DNA from: Combretum micranthum
Taxonomy: Eukaryota; Streptophyta; Magnoliopsida; Myrtales; Combretaceae
Reading direction: 5' to 3'
Assembly: GCA_024138025.1 (NCBI GenBank)
Contig: JAMXBD010001258.1
Span: forward strand, 186,001 to 250,000
Length of the DNA stretch: 64,000 nt
The position numbers and the translations under genes were made by a program. Below are positions 37,030-50,185 of the stretch, piece after piece; within the stretch, counting starts at the first letter, position 1; each line of letters begins with the position of its first letter. Under the pieces are notes generated by a model. It was not told the DNA's origin and ran no database searches. It was given only the letters and a program-made list of their open reading frames with translations.

Positions 37030-37930
37030 CTCCCGCTAAATCGCAAGGAATGGAAGGAGTCCCAAATCATGCATCTAGGGGATTGATAAGCCTTTAGAAC
37101 TTGTCAAAAAAGAAAGAAGTAGTTTTGTCTAATTCATCTCCTCACAAACTACCACCAATGAGCACGGTCCATTGTAATGCTTTATGCAAGAGTCCATACC
37201 CCCCACATAACTTCATTGCAACTTCATTCTAGATCTAATTGATTGTCATCTCAACTATTCCCTTATTAACTATCCATTGAGCCTCACTATACACTCCTTA
37301 GATCTTAAGCGCCTAAGCTACAACATCATCCTGTAACTGCAATAAGGCTTGTAAACCAATTTGAGAATGTCACTTCTTGGAGTAAGTAACCAAGTAGCAA
37401 CCAATAAAAATTTAGGTCGAGTTTACATATTAGTCAGTTGTAATTCTATTTTAACTAGTAACTTGCATTTACTGTATATTTGTTAACCATTTCAAAAACC
37501 TTTTCCTCCTTTGTCCAAGTTTAAACACCATTCACTATTTAGAAGTTCAAGTACATGGATCATGATAAAGTCCCATGTAACTTTAGTCAATTATCTTTGA
37601 TTCTTATCAGTTAAATTATTAGGGTTTTGGTCCATATGGTTATGGATCCTAGTTTAGGATTCAACTCATTTGTGTACATTGAGTCCGGATTATAGATAAA
37701 CGATATTTCTTAGGGTTTCATGTTTTTTGTTTCATTTAGCTATGTTATCTAGTTTAATTATGTAGGTTATGATTGGTTGTGGGGTTTAGGTTAATGGATC
37801 CTTAGTAGGCTGTATTTTGGATTTCAGTTCTTGGCCTTCGAAGAGTATATTTCTATAGTTTACCCATCAGGTATAGTCCTTAGCATCCTATTTTAATTAT
37901 TAGACTATTAAGTATGAAGGACTTTTGTTT
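37030..37930. other. Unassigned DNA, no gene
   Basis: Flanks the right side of LTR copy 3. No coding similarity or element ends recognised. Confidence 0.4.
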
Positions 37931-38470
37931 ATGTGATTACTTGATCTACATTTTGAATGAGGTATTATTACTTCTTAAATTTGTGTTTTGCAATCTTTGG
38001 AAGGTTACTTAAGCTTAAAGGAAGAAGTGGATCAAGTTTCATGTGATTTAAATGAAGTTTGAAAAAGTTTTGAGAAGTTACAAAATGGATGTTTATTAAT
38101 GTACTTTTACACGACCAAGTGCACAACTCATGCATTGGATTGTGCATTACCAAAGGAAGGGCAAAATCAGTGCACGATCTCATGCACTTTAAGCAAAAAA
38201 AAGGCTCTTGGTCAAAGAGTTACACAACAAAGTGCATTGGGTCATGCGCTTCTAAAGGAGGAAAAATTTAGGGTTAGAAGGGCACACGACGAGTATACGA
38301 TTGCTTGAAAGTTGAGGTTAAATCGGTACATGACTAAGTGCATGAGATAGTATGGCGAAAAAAAAAAGTGTATGAGCGGTATACTAGCTGTGCACTTCTA
38401 GAGTTGCTTATATCCATTCAAGAGTCAAACTTTCAAATAGGAAAAGAATTTGGGCAACTTTAAGGGTTTT
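37931..38470 (+). repeat. LTR-like sequence with repeated 'gtgcat/gtgcac' phrases
   Basis: It contains gaccaagtgcacaactcatg (about 38115), gtgcacgatctcatgcactt (about 38171), aagtgcattgggtcatgcgc (about 38231) and actaagtgcatgagatag (about 38334), spaced about 50-100 bp. Similar 'tgcatgaccat ... gcacaagctgtgcag' phrases lie in the Athila LTRs at 7400 and 20970, so this is probably a piece of an Athila-type LTR. No ends were found. Confidence 0.35.
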
Positions 38471-38479
38471 TATTAGACC

Positions 38480-40280
38480 AAAAGATCATGGTTAAACTCG
38501 ATTTTGATCATTCTATATTTTTGCATCGCAAAGGTAAAATTAAACACCAAAACATCTTAAAAGAGTCCAAATCTCCACAAAACTTAAATTATTCCTCAAT
38601 ATGTTTTCTTAACTTCTCAAAATGCATTTTAGTTGAACTCCAACTATATTTTAGATTCACTAATCTTACTTATTAAGTCATACAAGTCTTCAATAGTTTC
38701 TCTTTAGCATAAGTCATGATTGATTCATCAAATACACGTTCAATTTCATCTAAAACGAATCATGCATCAGTAACCCAAATAAAAGCCATTCACATTCATC
38801 AAGTTTTCATCTTAAATAACAAAATTTCCATTCTAAATGGTACATTTTTTAGTAAATCATACTCATACAATTCACAACATGAATATTGTAGATTCTACTT
38901 AAGCCATAAATTCCCAAATTTAATAGCAACTTCTAATTTCCCACAATTTCATGTCACAATTATAATGGATAAATTATATTGGAAAAACCCAACGTTTAGG
39001 GGTAAGTTTATTTGAGATTTAAACGTTTTAAGTGGTTTAAAAGAGGTTTTAATGTCTAGAGAAGTGGGTCAAATTAAATATTTCTCCAATAGATACGTAT
39101 TAAGGGGGACTTGAATTAATCCACTTCTCTAAACGTTGGGACTTCTTTTGAACCATTCAAAACGTTAGGACCTCAAATGAACTTATCCCTAAATGCTGGG
39201 ATCTTTTGAAGTAATTTACCCCAATTACAATCCATGATACATGAACTTCATCTATTTTATAGCTTAACAACATTCACAACAAAGCTTACACCCAAATCAA
39301 CATATTATCCTAGAATCATATAATAATCACTTCTTAACACCATATTCATTATCTTCACAAAATTCTTAGCAATCACTTCAACTTTAAACTAAATTTACAC
39401 ATCATTTTGCATGATAAATGGCAGGCCCACTTATATAAACACCAAAAAAATTCAACATTATAAGTTGGTTTAGTACCTCACTTTACTAAAAAATGCAACG
39501 TAAAACTTGTTTTAACTAAAATGAAGATTTAAGACCTCAAAACTGTACCAACACTTGGATTTCAGCTACTAAGAACACATATCACATACTTGAAAAAGTT
39601 CCCATGCTTAAACAACCATAAACCACACAAAAACGTCTTAAATTATCAAACCTTAACTAGCTATGAATTTTGTTGGGCTTGTGGATCTTCTTCCTCTTCT
39701 AACATTCTTCATTCCCCACATTTCCTCAAGTAAGATACATAATATAACCTAATTAGTATTAATCTCCCACTAATATAGCTTGATTAATGCTAAACATGAG
39801 GTTAGGATTTATAGTTTAAGAAACTTTATCTTAAATTTGGAGAGAAGTTTCTAGAAAAAGAAAATGGCAAAAAATTGAAGGGAGATTTCAAATAAGTGAG
39901 GGAAGAGGCAAGGTTAGGGTTTTAGAAATGGAAAATGACCTTTTTTTTTTAAGATTAAGCCACATGGCAAATTCGTGAGAATCCAAATTTCCATATGTAA
40001 TTCCTTGACTAATTTAGGTTTTAAATTTTGATACAAGTGTAGGTTGTCACGCAATTATTCAACTAAAATAATTATCTCTATTTCAACTAGTTTCCAAAAT
40101 TTCATATTCCTTTTGTTTTTAGACTTAGAGCAAATTGATAATTTGCAAAAACAAGGCCTTGAAATGCATTATTTCTATTTCTCTTGTGAAAATTTCTTCT
40201 AAAAATATTTTTGAGCTCTTATTTACTTTATTTTGATATTATTGAATTGCTTTTGAATTTTTCCAAGATTGGGGTTTACA
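38480..40280 (-). mobile_element. Possible long-LTR remnant related to families A/B
   Basis: The right end, gattggggtttaca at 40280, is like the sense 5' end of A and B LTRs (TGTAAACCCC on the minus strand). The AT-rich body, with tcatctattttatagc and cttattaccttcctcacttc-like phrases, resembles B around 43890-43980. No left terminus and no TSD were found. It hosts the MITE at 38967-39222. Confidence 0.3.
38967..39222. mobile_element. Foldback MITE, Mutator-like, 9-bp TSD
   Basis: 256 bp. Left arm GGATAAATTATATTGGAAAA and right arm (reverse complement) GGGGTAAATTACTTCAAAAG continue as cccaacgtttaggggtaag against cccagcatttagggataag, so the arms pair over at least 50 bases. Flanks are AATTATAAT (38958-38966) and AATTACAAT (39223-39231), a 9-bp TSD with one change. 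The arms meet in the middle and there is no coding room. Confidence 0.8.
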
Positions 40281-40725
40281 ATTTGGCGAAATTTTGGTCA
40301 CTTGAGCTCTTACTAACTTAAATTGGTTTCAAATGATTTTGATTTCTTACGATTGGTGTTTGGATCATTTCAATTTTAATATCTAATTGTCAACCATCCA
40401 TTCTTCTATGCGAGCATTACACCTTCCTTAATTGCCCAAGCTTTTTAGCATGCGTAACATCAAAACAAGTTAATTGTATAACAACTATTAACAAATAAGC
40501 TCATGATGCATAAAACTATACCATATCCAGTGTTGCTAGAACGTAGATCTACTAATGCATTACAATTTACTTTGAAAAATATATTGCTATTTTTTACCAA
40601 AACATCTTTTTCATAAAATTCGAGTTCTAGTTTCCTTAATTGTAAATGTTCTATTCTTCGCCTTTAGTGACATTCCTCATGCTAACAAATTCACATGTTC
40701 CTACACATCTCTTAGGTTAAATAGT

Positions 40726-41205
40726 TTAATGCTTAAAAATGTATTTATTTCGGTGCTTCCAAATAAACCATGTAGTCATACAAATTTTCTCAAAATATAC
40801 CCTCCAAGTTAATTCCATTTGCATTATATCTTGAAGTATCATAATCAACAATTGATTAACTTTGTCCTCACGTAAAGAATCATGGTGAAGTCCTATGATG
40901 CTTAGCATACAACCTTTGTCCCGGTAGAATGAAGGGAAGGTGTTTAGTCGATTCCATTTCACTACAAAAGTTATATATATATGAACCACAAATCTTTATC
41001 CCTAATAAATTGTCATTTGTTGCTAGAGCATTGTGGCAACTTCTCCAAACAAAGTGTTTTGTTTTTTGTGGTAAATTTGATGACCACAATAATATCCATA
41101 ATTTCTAATCTATATAAAAGGATAAAGATGGTTGTGTTATTATCTGATATGTTGGCATTATAACTTGAATTAATGAATACCAACTTGTACGCTCTTAAGG
41201 CTAAG
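40726..41205 (-). pseudogene. LINE ORF2 C-terminal part (zf-RVT region), 3' piece
   Basis: On the minus strand, 41089-40880 reads WSSNLPQKTKHFVWRSCHNA and then NFCSEMESTKHL. This is the zf-RVT zinc-binding tail of plant LINE ORF2 proteins (WKLxxPPKVKHFxWRxxHN, CxxCxxxxExxxHxLF). 40989-40726 continues with TTWFIWKHRNKYIFKH, the usual 'xxWxIWKxRNxxxF' closing segment. Several stops and frame changes show decay. The element runs leftwards, so its 3' UTR would lie below 40726. The 5' side is cut by the B solo LTR and continues at 45869. Confidence 0.65.
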
Positions 41206-43059
41206 TAGAGTGTTATGCCCTAAGGGTACTATAGTAGTAACATACATATTATGATAATATATGATGTCTAAAACTTATAGTTAGAAAGTTTGAAGGAGCA
41301 TCAAGTGGAATCACATATGCATGTATTACTCTTTTGCCTTGGAGTATGACTTAATTTAACAAATCAGGATCTTTTCGGTTGCAATGATAAGAATGATGAA
41401 CATGGATGAAAATACATTTTCATACATATATCTTCTAAATACTATCTGGTAAATAAGATAATATAGACCATAACTTAAGAGAAGTCCTCATAACATAAAA
41501 ATGATGTTAAACATCATCTATTACTTATCACTAAATAAAAACTGTTTTATCTATCTCGAAATTCTTTGAGCTTTAGAACCTTATCGGTGCTAAGCTTCGT
41601 AAGGGTACCAACCGAGGTCGAATAGTTAACCTATAAGGACTATAGGAGTGTGAGCATAAACCATGGGCTCAGTGAATAACCATAACTCACCACATATCAA
41701 ACAAGTTATTATCAAACATATGTAAGGAATTAATCAAGCATATGCACAAATACAACCTTAAATAACCCAGAATCCAAACAAGATGAAGATTTACACCCTC
41801 TCATCGGGGTTGAAGGAAATCCTCATCTATGGCACACCTACCCAGGAGAGATTAAGCATACAGGAAAACAATCAAGTCTCACTTTAATTATCTCTTTATA
41901 TTAAACACGTCTTAATACTCATTTCTTGTTTTTAAACCTTAGAAACTCCATTAAGTGTTAGATATTTCAAAGCGATATCGTGGGTGATGCCTTCATTTAA
42001 GAGTTAGTTCCCATGGAATCGACGAAACAAAGGTAATCTTGCGTAGAACTAATAGCCTCTTGCTTAGAAAAACTAAGTATTACTAGAGAATCGAAATACT
42101 AACACGTAGTAGGCTGGCACGCTTTAGTTATGCAATAGATGCAATTTATGCAATGCATGTCCATTTCCTTTATGACACCAATAGTTTTTAGTCAAGTTTA
42201 AGGCGATCAAACATTATTAAGCAATCAACATGCTATATAAGCAATGAGTTCACAAAGAATTCTATTACCATTGTTTATTATTGTAGCTTAGCAACCAACA
42301 AATCATACAACATGCAATTTCATACCCATACAAGAAAGCTTGTTATTATGTTTCCATTACAATGCAACTAAGCTACAAGCACAAACAATGTAATAAGTCT
42401 GAGTTACTCACCTGATCATTTTCTCTAATTGTAGTAATCAACGAGAAAGTCCTCGACAATATCAAGATCATCTGTTGAGATGAATGTAAATATTCATCAA
42501 TAAATTATAAATTACATAACTAACTTCTATCAGTGCCTAAGTGTCTTATATTGATATTTGATTAAATTTCTTTTACCTGTATTAGTCTCTTAAGGTAATG
42601 GTCCTATGATAACAGATATTATTATTTAAATTTTATTTTCATTTTTCTTGTATTAGTCATAATTAATATTTATATTTATATTTATAGTGTTTTCCTTTTT
42701 CTTTAATTAAGTCTTACAGCTTTTAGTAGTAGATTTTTATTTTATTATTCATTTGTTTGTCAATCTTATTTATCTTTTATAATTTAACATTTCTAATATT
42801 TCTAGGGTTATATTGTATCATTTAATTACTATTATACATATGTATCAAATATTTATCCTACTTAAATTTTAGTTTCAAGATCACAACATGTTTGGTGTTA
42901 AGAAAAATAAATAAAATAGAATAAAGAAATAAAATAAATTTATTGTTATACATATACTTTGTTCATAAGGAGATATATACACATGTATACAAAATAGGTA
43001 TATATATGATCAAATAAGTTAAGAAAATTAAGGGTACAATTCGAGTATTAGGGCTGAAA

Positions 43060-43210
43060 CAGGGGCGTCCATGGAGCGCCTCTACAATGAGCACTGGGGC
43101 GTCCATAGGGCACTCATGGAGCGCACAAGGAGTACTCATTGAGCACACGAGGAGCACTTATGGAGCAAGCATTGAGTGCCCGATGTGTGCTTGCAAGGTG
43201 CTCCTGGTGT
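43060..43210. repeat. Degenerate short-unit repeat in LTR B-1
   Basis: Repeated phrases of about 20-30 bp: gcgtccatggagcgcct, gcgtccatagggcactc, catggagcgcacaaggag, cattgagcacacgaggag, tatggagcaagcattgag. The patch is much richer in G+C than the rest of the LTR. Confidence 0.6.
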
Positions 43211-43249
43211 GTGTGTGCGAGTGTGCTTGTCCCTCTAGTTTTAAATGAG

Positions 43250-43700
43250 TTTTTGTTTTTGCAATATCTTGCTCATTTTTAATCCAATTTTGATGAATAA
43301 ATAGTCGATTTGATAGTACTCTTCAAGTCATTTCTATTTGTAGTGTTGTTTTCAAGAAAAGAAATTTGTAAGACTTTTAAATTTATAGTTTAAGTCTGCA
43401 ATTTTTCGGGTGGAACTTGACAGCTTTAGTATAATTTGTTTTTGTGATATCTAACCCATATTAATTCGTTTTTGATGAATACATAGTCATTTCATAGGAT
43501 TTTTTGAATATAATCCATTAGTGGTGTTGTTTTTATCAAACAAGATCTTCAAGATGATGAAAAACATGAGAACTCTGTAACTCGTGAAAATTTGACAATA
43601 GTATTTGTAATTTTGTTTTTATGATATCTAATCCATTTTTTATCCGTTTTTAACAAATGAGTAGTCGATTTCATAGGATTTTTTGTGTAATTTCCATTGA
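43250..43700. repeat. ~180-bp tandem repeat, about 2.5 units, in LTR B-1
   Basis: Units start at about 43251, 43435 and 43611. Each opens with ttgtttttgcaatatct / tttgtgatatctaaccc / gtttttatgatatctaatcc and continues with tttgatgaataaatagtcga and ttcataggattttttg. Confidence 0.65.
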
Positions 43701-45868
43701 TGAGGTCGCTTTGGCTTAGGAAAATAGTATCAATACATTTTAGTCCTTTTGTTCAATGTGTTTCCATTGTTTACTTGATGAACTTGATTTGATTTTCTTC
43801 TCCGTTGATCTGAATTTAGTAAAACTTAGAGTTCTAGGTTCTCCTATTGATGTTTTCATATTCTTTGACAGCCATGAATCCTTAACACAACAACACTTCA
43901 ATTATTCAACTTTAAATCATCATCTATTCATCTCAAACATAGCAGCAACTTCCAATTGTAACTCAACTTATTACCTTCCTCACTTCTAGTAATTGAACAT
44001 AATATAAGCTTAATATAGGAAGGGTTCTTACCTTGGTTGATTGGGGAATTACAACTAGCTTCCTCTCATGTTGTAACCCAAATTCCTTATGTTAAAAGCT
44101 AGTAAAATGAGTTTGTAAGTTCTAGGAAATAAACTAGCTAAACTACTTCATTCTTACCTCTAGTTTTTGGATCTTTGATCCCTTGGCGTAGTTAAGAAAG
44201 TTGTGATCCAAATTTTCCTTGGTTGATTATTGCTCTTTGTGGGGTGGAAGAGGGTCTAAATATAGTGCTTTTGTGGCCAAGGAGTAAGGATTAGATCATG
44301 GTTTAAAGTAAGAAAAACAAGGCTATATGCTATGTTATTTTCTGGTTTGTTTTAATTGGTTTTTAAAGAGGAAACTAGAGTTGTTTGAGCAGTTTGGGGC
44401 GTCTAATTTTATATGGGGAATAAATGTATTTATCCTAGAGCTAATTACTACCTATTTATATACATCAAACCAGGCTTATAAGTTGCTATAAGTGGCTATT
44501 CTTTAGGACACAAAATAGGTGATTTTAAGGGCTGTTTTCCTTCCGAATTTTGCAGCTTTGTAAGTCGGTTTTATGTGCTTTTTTCTTTTTTTTCTTAAGT
44601 CAATTCTTGGTTGTCTAAGTGTACCTTTGAGGGAATATAATTAGTGGTTAGTTAGGTCAAAATTTTCAACCTTTCTATGGTATGAACTAGGCTGGTATGG
44701 TGGTGTAGATGTGGTGTTTTCTTCCTTGTTGTTGCTGTTTTCTTTGCAAATTATTGGATGAATTTGTAGCCAACTTGCAAGCTACATGAGTTGGTTTTTG
44801 GCTCATTAAATGTATGTTGTGGGGATTTTTCATTTGTTATTTGGTCTTTTTTCCTATTGGTTTTTGGGAGTTCGTTTGTTGCAATTTTTTGGGAGCTGCT
44901 ATTATCCTTTTCTTCTCCTTTATAGTAGCAGGTTTTCTTCAGTTCTTGGGGGAAGTTTTCTCCATATTTTGCATGTTTTGTCAAGGCTTTCAAAGCTCCA
45001 TTTAATGTTGAGCTTAGTTGGGAAAAGCTTATTGGTTTGTGGGTCCTTTTCTTATTGACCTTTTCTTACAAAATTGGTGAAATTTGTAGATGCTTTAGGA
45101 CGTGATTTCCATTCCATTTTGTTGCAACCATGAACTCCATTTGCAGCAGCCAATATCCATGCTTCATGCACTGATTTTTGTTTGTTTCATTTGTTAAATT
45201 TAATTGGTTAAATTAACTCAACAAATACTAAGTTATACGCATATTTATATAGTCGTTATGCAAGAGTTTTATCTTTAAAAGTTCATTTAAAGCTTCTAAA
45301 AATTCTTTAGATTATTTATAAGTTCAAAATTTAAATTTAGACTTTATGTGATTAATTAATTTTTGAGTTTTATCTTATGTGATTAAGATTTTCTAGGCCC
45401 AATAGTTCAAATTCGGTTTTTAGTACCTATAGACTCCAAATTTTCTAACTAGATCAATGGTGCAATTCAAATATTTTTTTGAAGTTTAAGTTATTAGTTA
45501 TGGTTATGTTTTTATTCCTATCGCGTATTTATAATACTAGCGGTTCATATTTTAGTTATCATTTTATAGCCAATGCTTTCTATAAAAGAGTTACCTTTTA
45601 TTGTTTTTGAAATGTAGAGCTACTTTTACTTATATCTTGAGTTATTTCCTCAAGATACGAAGCCTTGTCTTTAATATCTGTTGAGGTGACAGGGTGGGGG
45701 TGGGTGAGGGGAGGGGAGGGGGGAGTGGTTTGAACTATAAAGGGGTTCGTTCCTACTTCTAAGTTTATTCTAAGAATTTTTACTAAACTGTTAATTCGCT
45801 ATTTATTCTATATTTTCTATTCTATTACTGTATACTAGTGTGAAAATTTTCGGGGATTACATAGAGTG

Positions 45869-46180
45869 TCCTTATCTCCAAACTGACCAACTTCAACATA
45901 TTTAATGGTTGTCAGTTCTTTGAAAGGAATATGATACTTAATCCCATATAACTTTCATGTTCTCTTATTAGGCTCAATCAAAGACCTTTTAGTTTGTTCA
46001 ATGTTTAGTTCATCATTCACAAATGGATGTAATATGAAATCTTGAACATTTGAGACCCATGGGTCAATCCTCAATTTAACGTTTGTTCCATCAATAATTT
46101 GCGACATCCATTTTAGAGAATAACTTCCTTACCATTCAAAATGCTTTGCTAACCCCATGATGCCCTTCCTCCTTTTACTT
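45869..46180 (-). pseudogene. LINE ORF2 C-terminal part, 5' piece
   Basis: On the minus strand it reads WMSQIIDGTNVKLRIDPWVS, matching the 'WRVGDGxxIxxWxDPW' segment that lies between RT and zf-RVT in plant LINEs. HGVSKAF and WGLAKHFEW-like text just upstream corresponds to 'SxxWxSIL'. It continues into the zf-RVT segment at 41205-40880 once the B solo LTR and one TSD copy are taken out. Stops are present. Confidence 0.6.
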
Positions 46181-46250
46181 CTATAAAAAATTATGTATGG
46201 GGAAAATATATAATTTTAAGTTGGTGAAAGTTACCATGTCAATGATAAAA

Positions 46251-46531
46251 GGGATAATATCATAAATGGTACCTAAATTTTGGCAAAATATGCCATTAGA
46301 TACTTGAACTTTAAAATTGATTAATTTAGTACCTGAAAAACTTTAAAATTAATCAATTTAGTACCTAAAAGAACTTTACAGAGGTATTGTTAGCACGTAC
46401 AAATTTTTTTTTTTTTTCAGGTGTTAAATTGATCAAATTCGAAATTTAGGTACTATTGATCAATTTCAAAGTTTAGGGATCTAATTGCATATTTTTTATC
46501 AAAGTTCAACTACCATTCGTGACATTAACCC
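46251..46531. mobile_element. Foldback MITE, Mutator-like, 9-bp TSD
   Basis: 281 bp. Left arm GGGATAATATCATAAATGG, right arm in reverse complement GGGTTAATGTCACGAATGG. Pairing continues through atgccattagatacttgaac against atgcaattagatccctaaac. Flanks are ATGATAAAA (46242-46250) and ATGATGAAA (46532-46540), with one difference. A T-run sits near the centre. It is a different family from the MITE at 38967. Confidence 0.8.
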
Positions 46532-47396
46532 ATGATGAAAAAAAGGTCTAAAGACTTGTAAGAATTTTAAGGGATTTTAGTAGTTTTAGTAGATAAATGC
46601 TTCATGGATGAATTAGGTTTTTGAGAAAGAGCTTCAAGTTTTATAATATCTTTACCTAAAGGATGGTGTACATTGTAAGCCCCTAGATTTTATGCTATGT
46701 TTTATGCTTAAACCCCAGAACTGGAAGTCAATCGAAAACCCTAAAGTCAACTGACCTATAACAAACCTTAGTGATTCTAAATCCAGCAATCCCACGTTCT
46801 AAACCCTTAAACAATAAAATTGAGTTAATCATAGATTATAGTTCGTAATAATATAGTAAAGCCTAAAAATATCAGATTCACCAAAATTTAGTTCATTTCG
46901 AACCCAAACAGGAACAGATTTTGAAAATCGTATCCTGATGCACCGAACGGTAAAAATATTCTGATAATATCGTTAAACTCGAAATGATATAAGTATTTAA
47001 AAAATATCAGTTTTATAATTTTTTGGTATCTAAAAATATCTTATTAGTCCGTTTACGCGTATTTTCTTTATTACCGATATTAATTTATCTTGTCTACTAT
47101 TCATGTTGCCATTTTACACTATTCACTGCTATTCATTTATCTCTATTTTTTTTTACTATCTATTTTTACATTCTAACATACCTATTTTTTACAATTTACC
47201 TTTTCTATAAAACTATATTCATTTAATACTTTATACATTACTACTTTTTATTAAAAAAAATACAAATCAAATCACTCTCTCCCTACATCTAGAGCCGGCA
47301 CCCCACCCTACCCCACCACACCCACACACACACACACACACACATCTATTTTTTTTTCATTTTATTTAATTACAACTAATTTCCCTCCACATTTAT

Positions 47397-47405
47397 CTAT
47401 AAATA
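47397..47405 (+). promoter_or_regulatory. TATA box of LTR A-5
   Basis: CTATAAATA at 723 bases from the LTR start, nearly the same distance as in LTR A-4. Confidence 0.65.
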
Positions 47406-50185
47406 TCCCATTTCCTTTCATTTCTTTTACACACTTCTTTAACATAACAAAACTCTCTCAAATTCACTCCTGAAATATTCTCTCTAAAATTTCTTCCCAA
47501 CTCTCTCATCTTTCCATATTCTCACTATCTCTATACAACATCAACCCCTCTTTCTTCTATCCCTCGCTTCTCTACATTAGGTAAAAATTCCTACAATTAT
47601 TCTTTTTGTTCATAAAACTTAATGCGACTATAGTGTATGTTTTCTAAACCCATGGGAGTTAAGAAAGTAACAATATGTTTATGTTCTGTTCTTGTTCATG
47701 CAAAATTTTATTATGTATTATTATTTATGCTATATTATTCTTGCTTCTAATCTAACTCCTATATAATATTAAATATATTTATGTATATATATATTTTTCT
47801 TATATCATATAAGCTCACTAACATAACTTTTATTTATACATGCTTTGCAATTTATTTATTTATTTCATACTATTATATTAACACTAGTCTTTCCAGTCTT
47901 AGACTTGTCATCATCAAGTCAAAAACAATTTTTTTTATTTTTCTTATTTTCTTTTCGGACTTGCCCCTGTCTAAGACCAAGAAGCCTTGATATAAGTTAA
48001 GACTTTCCAATACTTCATATTTATTATGTGCTTATTTCATTTCTATATCTTCCATCTTTCATATTAATTATTTTTGTCATATCATTTAATTATAAATTTA
48101 TGTTCATGCATAATCATGTTGTTGTTCTCTTAATAAAAATAAAAGAAGTTTTTTTTCCTTTGATAAATAAAAGAAGTTAAGCTCACTATAAAAATGTGAT
48201 TTTATCACTTAGGAAAGGTTTTATTGAAATTTAGAGTTTTGTTTCAACAAAATTCTTTCCAAACATTTTAGACAAGTTCATCATAGATTTTAATGCTGTT
48301 ATTATGCAAGACTTTTTCAAAATTTAATTAATTAGTTCTTTACTCTATTTTCAAACTACCAAAATAAAATTCATTTAGAACCTTAATGTTAATAATTATT
48401 TTTTATGCAAATTTTTCTTAAAAGCTTATTTATAGGATCCTCACTAACATTTTAATAAACACTAAGATCAAGACAAGCTTTTCAAATCGAGTTAAAATCA
48501 ACTCACCAAGTAAAAGTCTACTTAAAGAATAAAATTGGTAGGTAACTTGAAAAGACTAAAATTTTAGAACTTAAATTATCTTTTAAGAGTTAAGGAAAGA
48601 TAATTGTAATAAGAAATCACACACTTAATATCTCAAAAGTTTTATTTTTCTTCCCAACAACTTAAATTTGTCAAGTTTCACTTTCTCAATTACTAAGATA
48701 AGTTGTTTTATGAAAAATTATTATTAAGACAACATCGTTAAAATCATGTATATATTATGAGTTTACATATGTATTAAGAAGAATTTTTCAATTATATAAA
48801 TATCTATGTGTTTGTTTATGGATTTTTGGATAAGTAAAGCTTAGAAAATTCATTTTTAAGTGCTGGGAAATTCGTGACTATTCTGTACCATACCATTTTG
48901 AAATCCAAATGGCTTTTAAAATAACCTTAGAAATAGATAGATCTTTTCGAGTAGATAGAAAATGATATATCATATGCAAAATTCCGAGTCAAAATGAGTA
49001 AGTTGTGGCCATTTTAAGTTGGAATTTCACTCCACCTGAATTTTGACGAACTTAGTAAAATAGAATTGGCAAGTTTAAGTAGAACTTCCATGAAATACTC
49101 ATTTTTAGTATTTCTCTTGTTTAGGTGACGTGGAATGTGACTTTTTCTACCTGGAAGACTATTTTGACTATTGGATTACCACAATGGCCTAGAGAGTTCA
49201 TTTCTTACATTTCGTACTTATATTTTTGGTTGTAGAGTAGTGGCATTAAAATTAGAGAAAGATAAAATGTGAAAGTGCATGTGCTTTATATATATGGTTA
49301 AATTTATGTTAAGTATATCGAGACGGGAATTGTTTTTAATCAATGTTTGACTTAGTATAGAAATTATATGTCCGCAAATTCTATGATTACCCTTAAAATG
49401 TCTAATATTATGCCATGAGAACTTAATTAAATTAATTCATGCATAATACGTAGTGGGTTATATTACATTCATTACTATACACATTGTGGGACAAGAGCAT
49501 AGTAGTGAGGTCTGTAGAGCCCCAAAACTCTATATAATGGAGTATGTGTTGCCCAAATTAATTTAATAGTGAGTAGACACCCGAATGAACTATATTTTAG
49601 TGGCTATTAGTGGCTTAGATAAACCACAAAAAAATATTATTTGCTAATAGCGGTCTATATGGCTTAGAACACTCAACCCCAAATGAAGGGCATAAATCCA
49701 TTCAACATACGATTCTTAAAAAATCATATATATATGCTCACGTATTTGTTACATTTCATATGCTTATCTAAATAACTTGTTGGATTATTGGTTGTACGAG
49801 TACTTTATTGTGGAAATAATTCTGACTAAGTAAGTAAGCTTACTCTCCTCTTAGATACCTTTTGCAACACCCGTATTTATGGTTGAAGCCCCGAGGCTAT
49901 TTCTCTCAGGTACTACCTTTTTAGATTCAGGAGCTTTTGGATGAAGTCAGGGACTAGAAGTAGACTTACACTTCTAAGTAAAACTCTAGTGTAATTATTT
50001 TGATTGGACTATGATGGACTTGATATATATTTGATAAAGGAATGTCCCTTTGATATTTGTAAGACCCCTATGTTTTATATTTAAGATGCATTTGTTATGA
50101 TTTCCATTCTTAACTGCTATTATAAATATCTTCTTGAACAACTTGTTTCGAAATTTGGTCCTCTATGATTGTGAAGGTACGCCTT

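Larger units (their letters stand above)
41211..45863 (-). mobile_element. Solo LTR, family B copy 1, with TSD TAGAG
   Basis: 4,653 bp from TGTTATGCCC at 41211 to ggggattaca at 45863, with perfect TAGAG repeats at 41206-41210 and 45864-45868. On the minus strand it starts TGTAATCCCC and ends GGGCATAACA, closely like family A, and it shares with A a 'gggctcagtgaataacc' stretch (about 41667) and the layout of its first kilobase. Most of its body differs from A. It holds a short-unit repeat at 43060-43210 and a ~180-bp repeat at 43250-43700. It lies inside a LINE. Confidence 0.9.

Noticed and set aside
40035..40280. A 245-bp LTR between tgtcacgcaatt and ggggtttaca
   Set aside because: Both ends look right, but the length is far too short for the family, the flanks do not repeat, and the interior has no family A block.
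44751..45058. Overlapping frames on both strands with hydrophobic residues
   Set aside because: They fall within LTR B-1 and have no recognisable domain.
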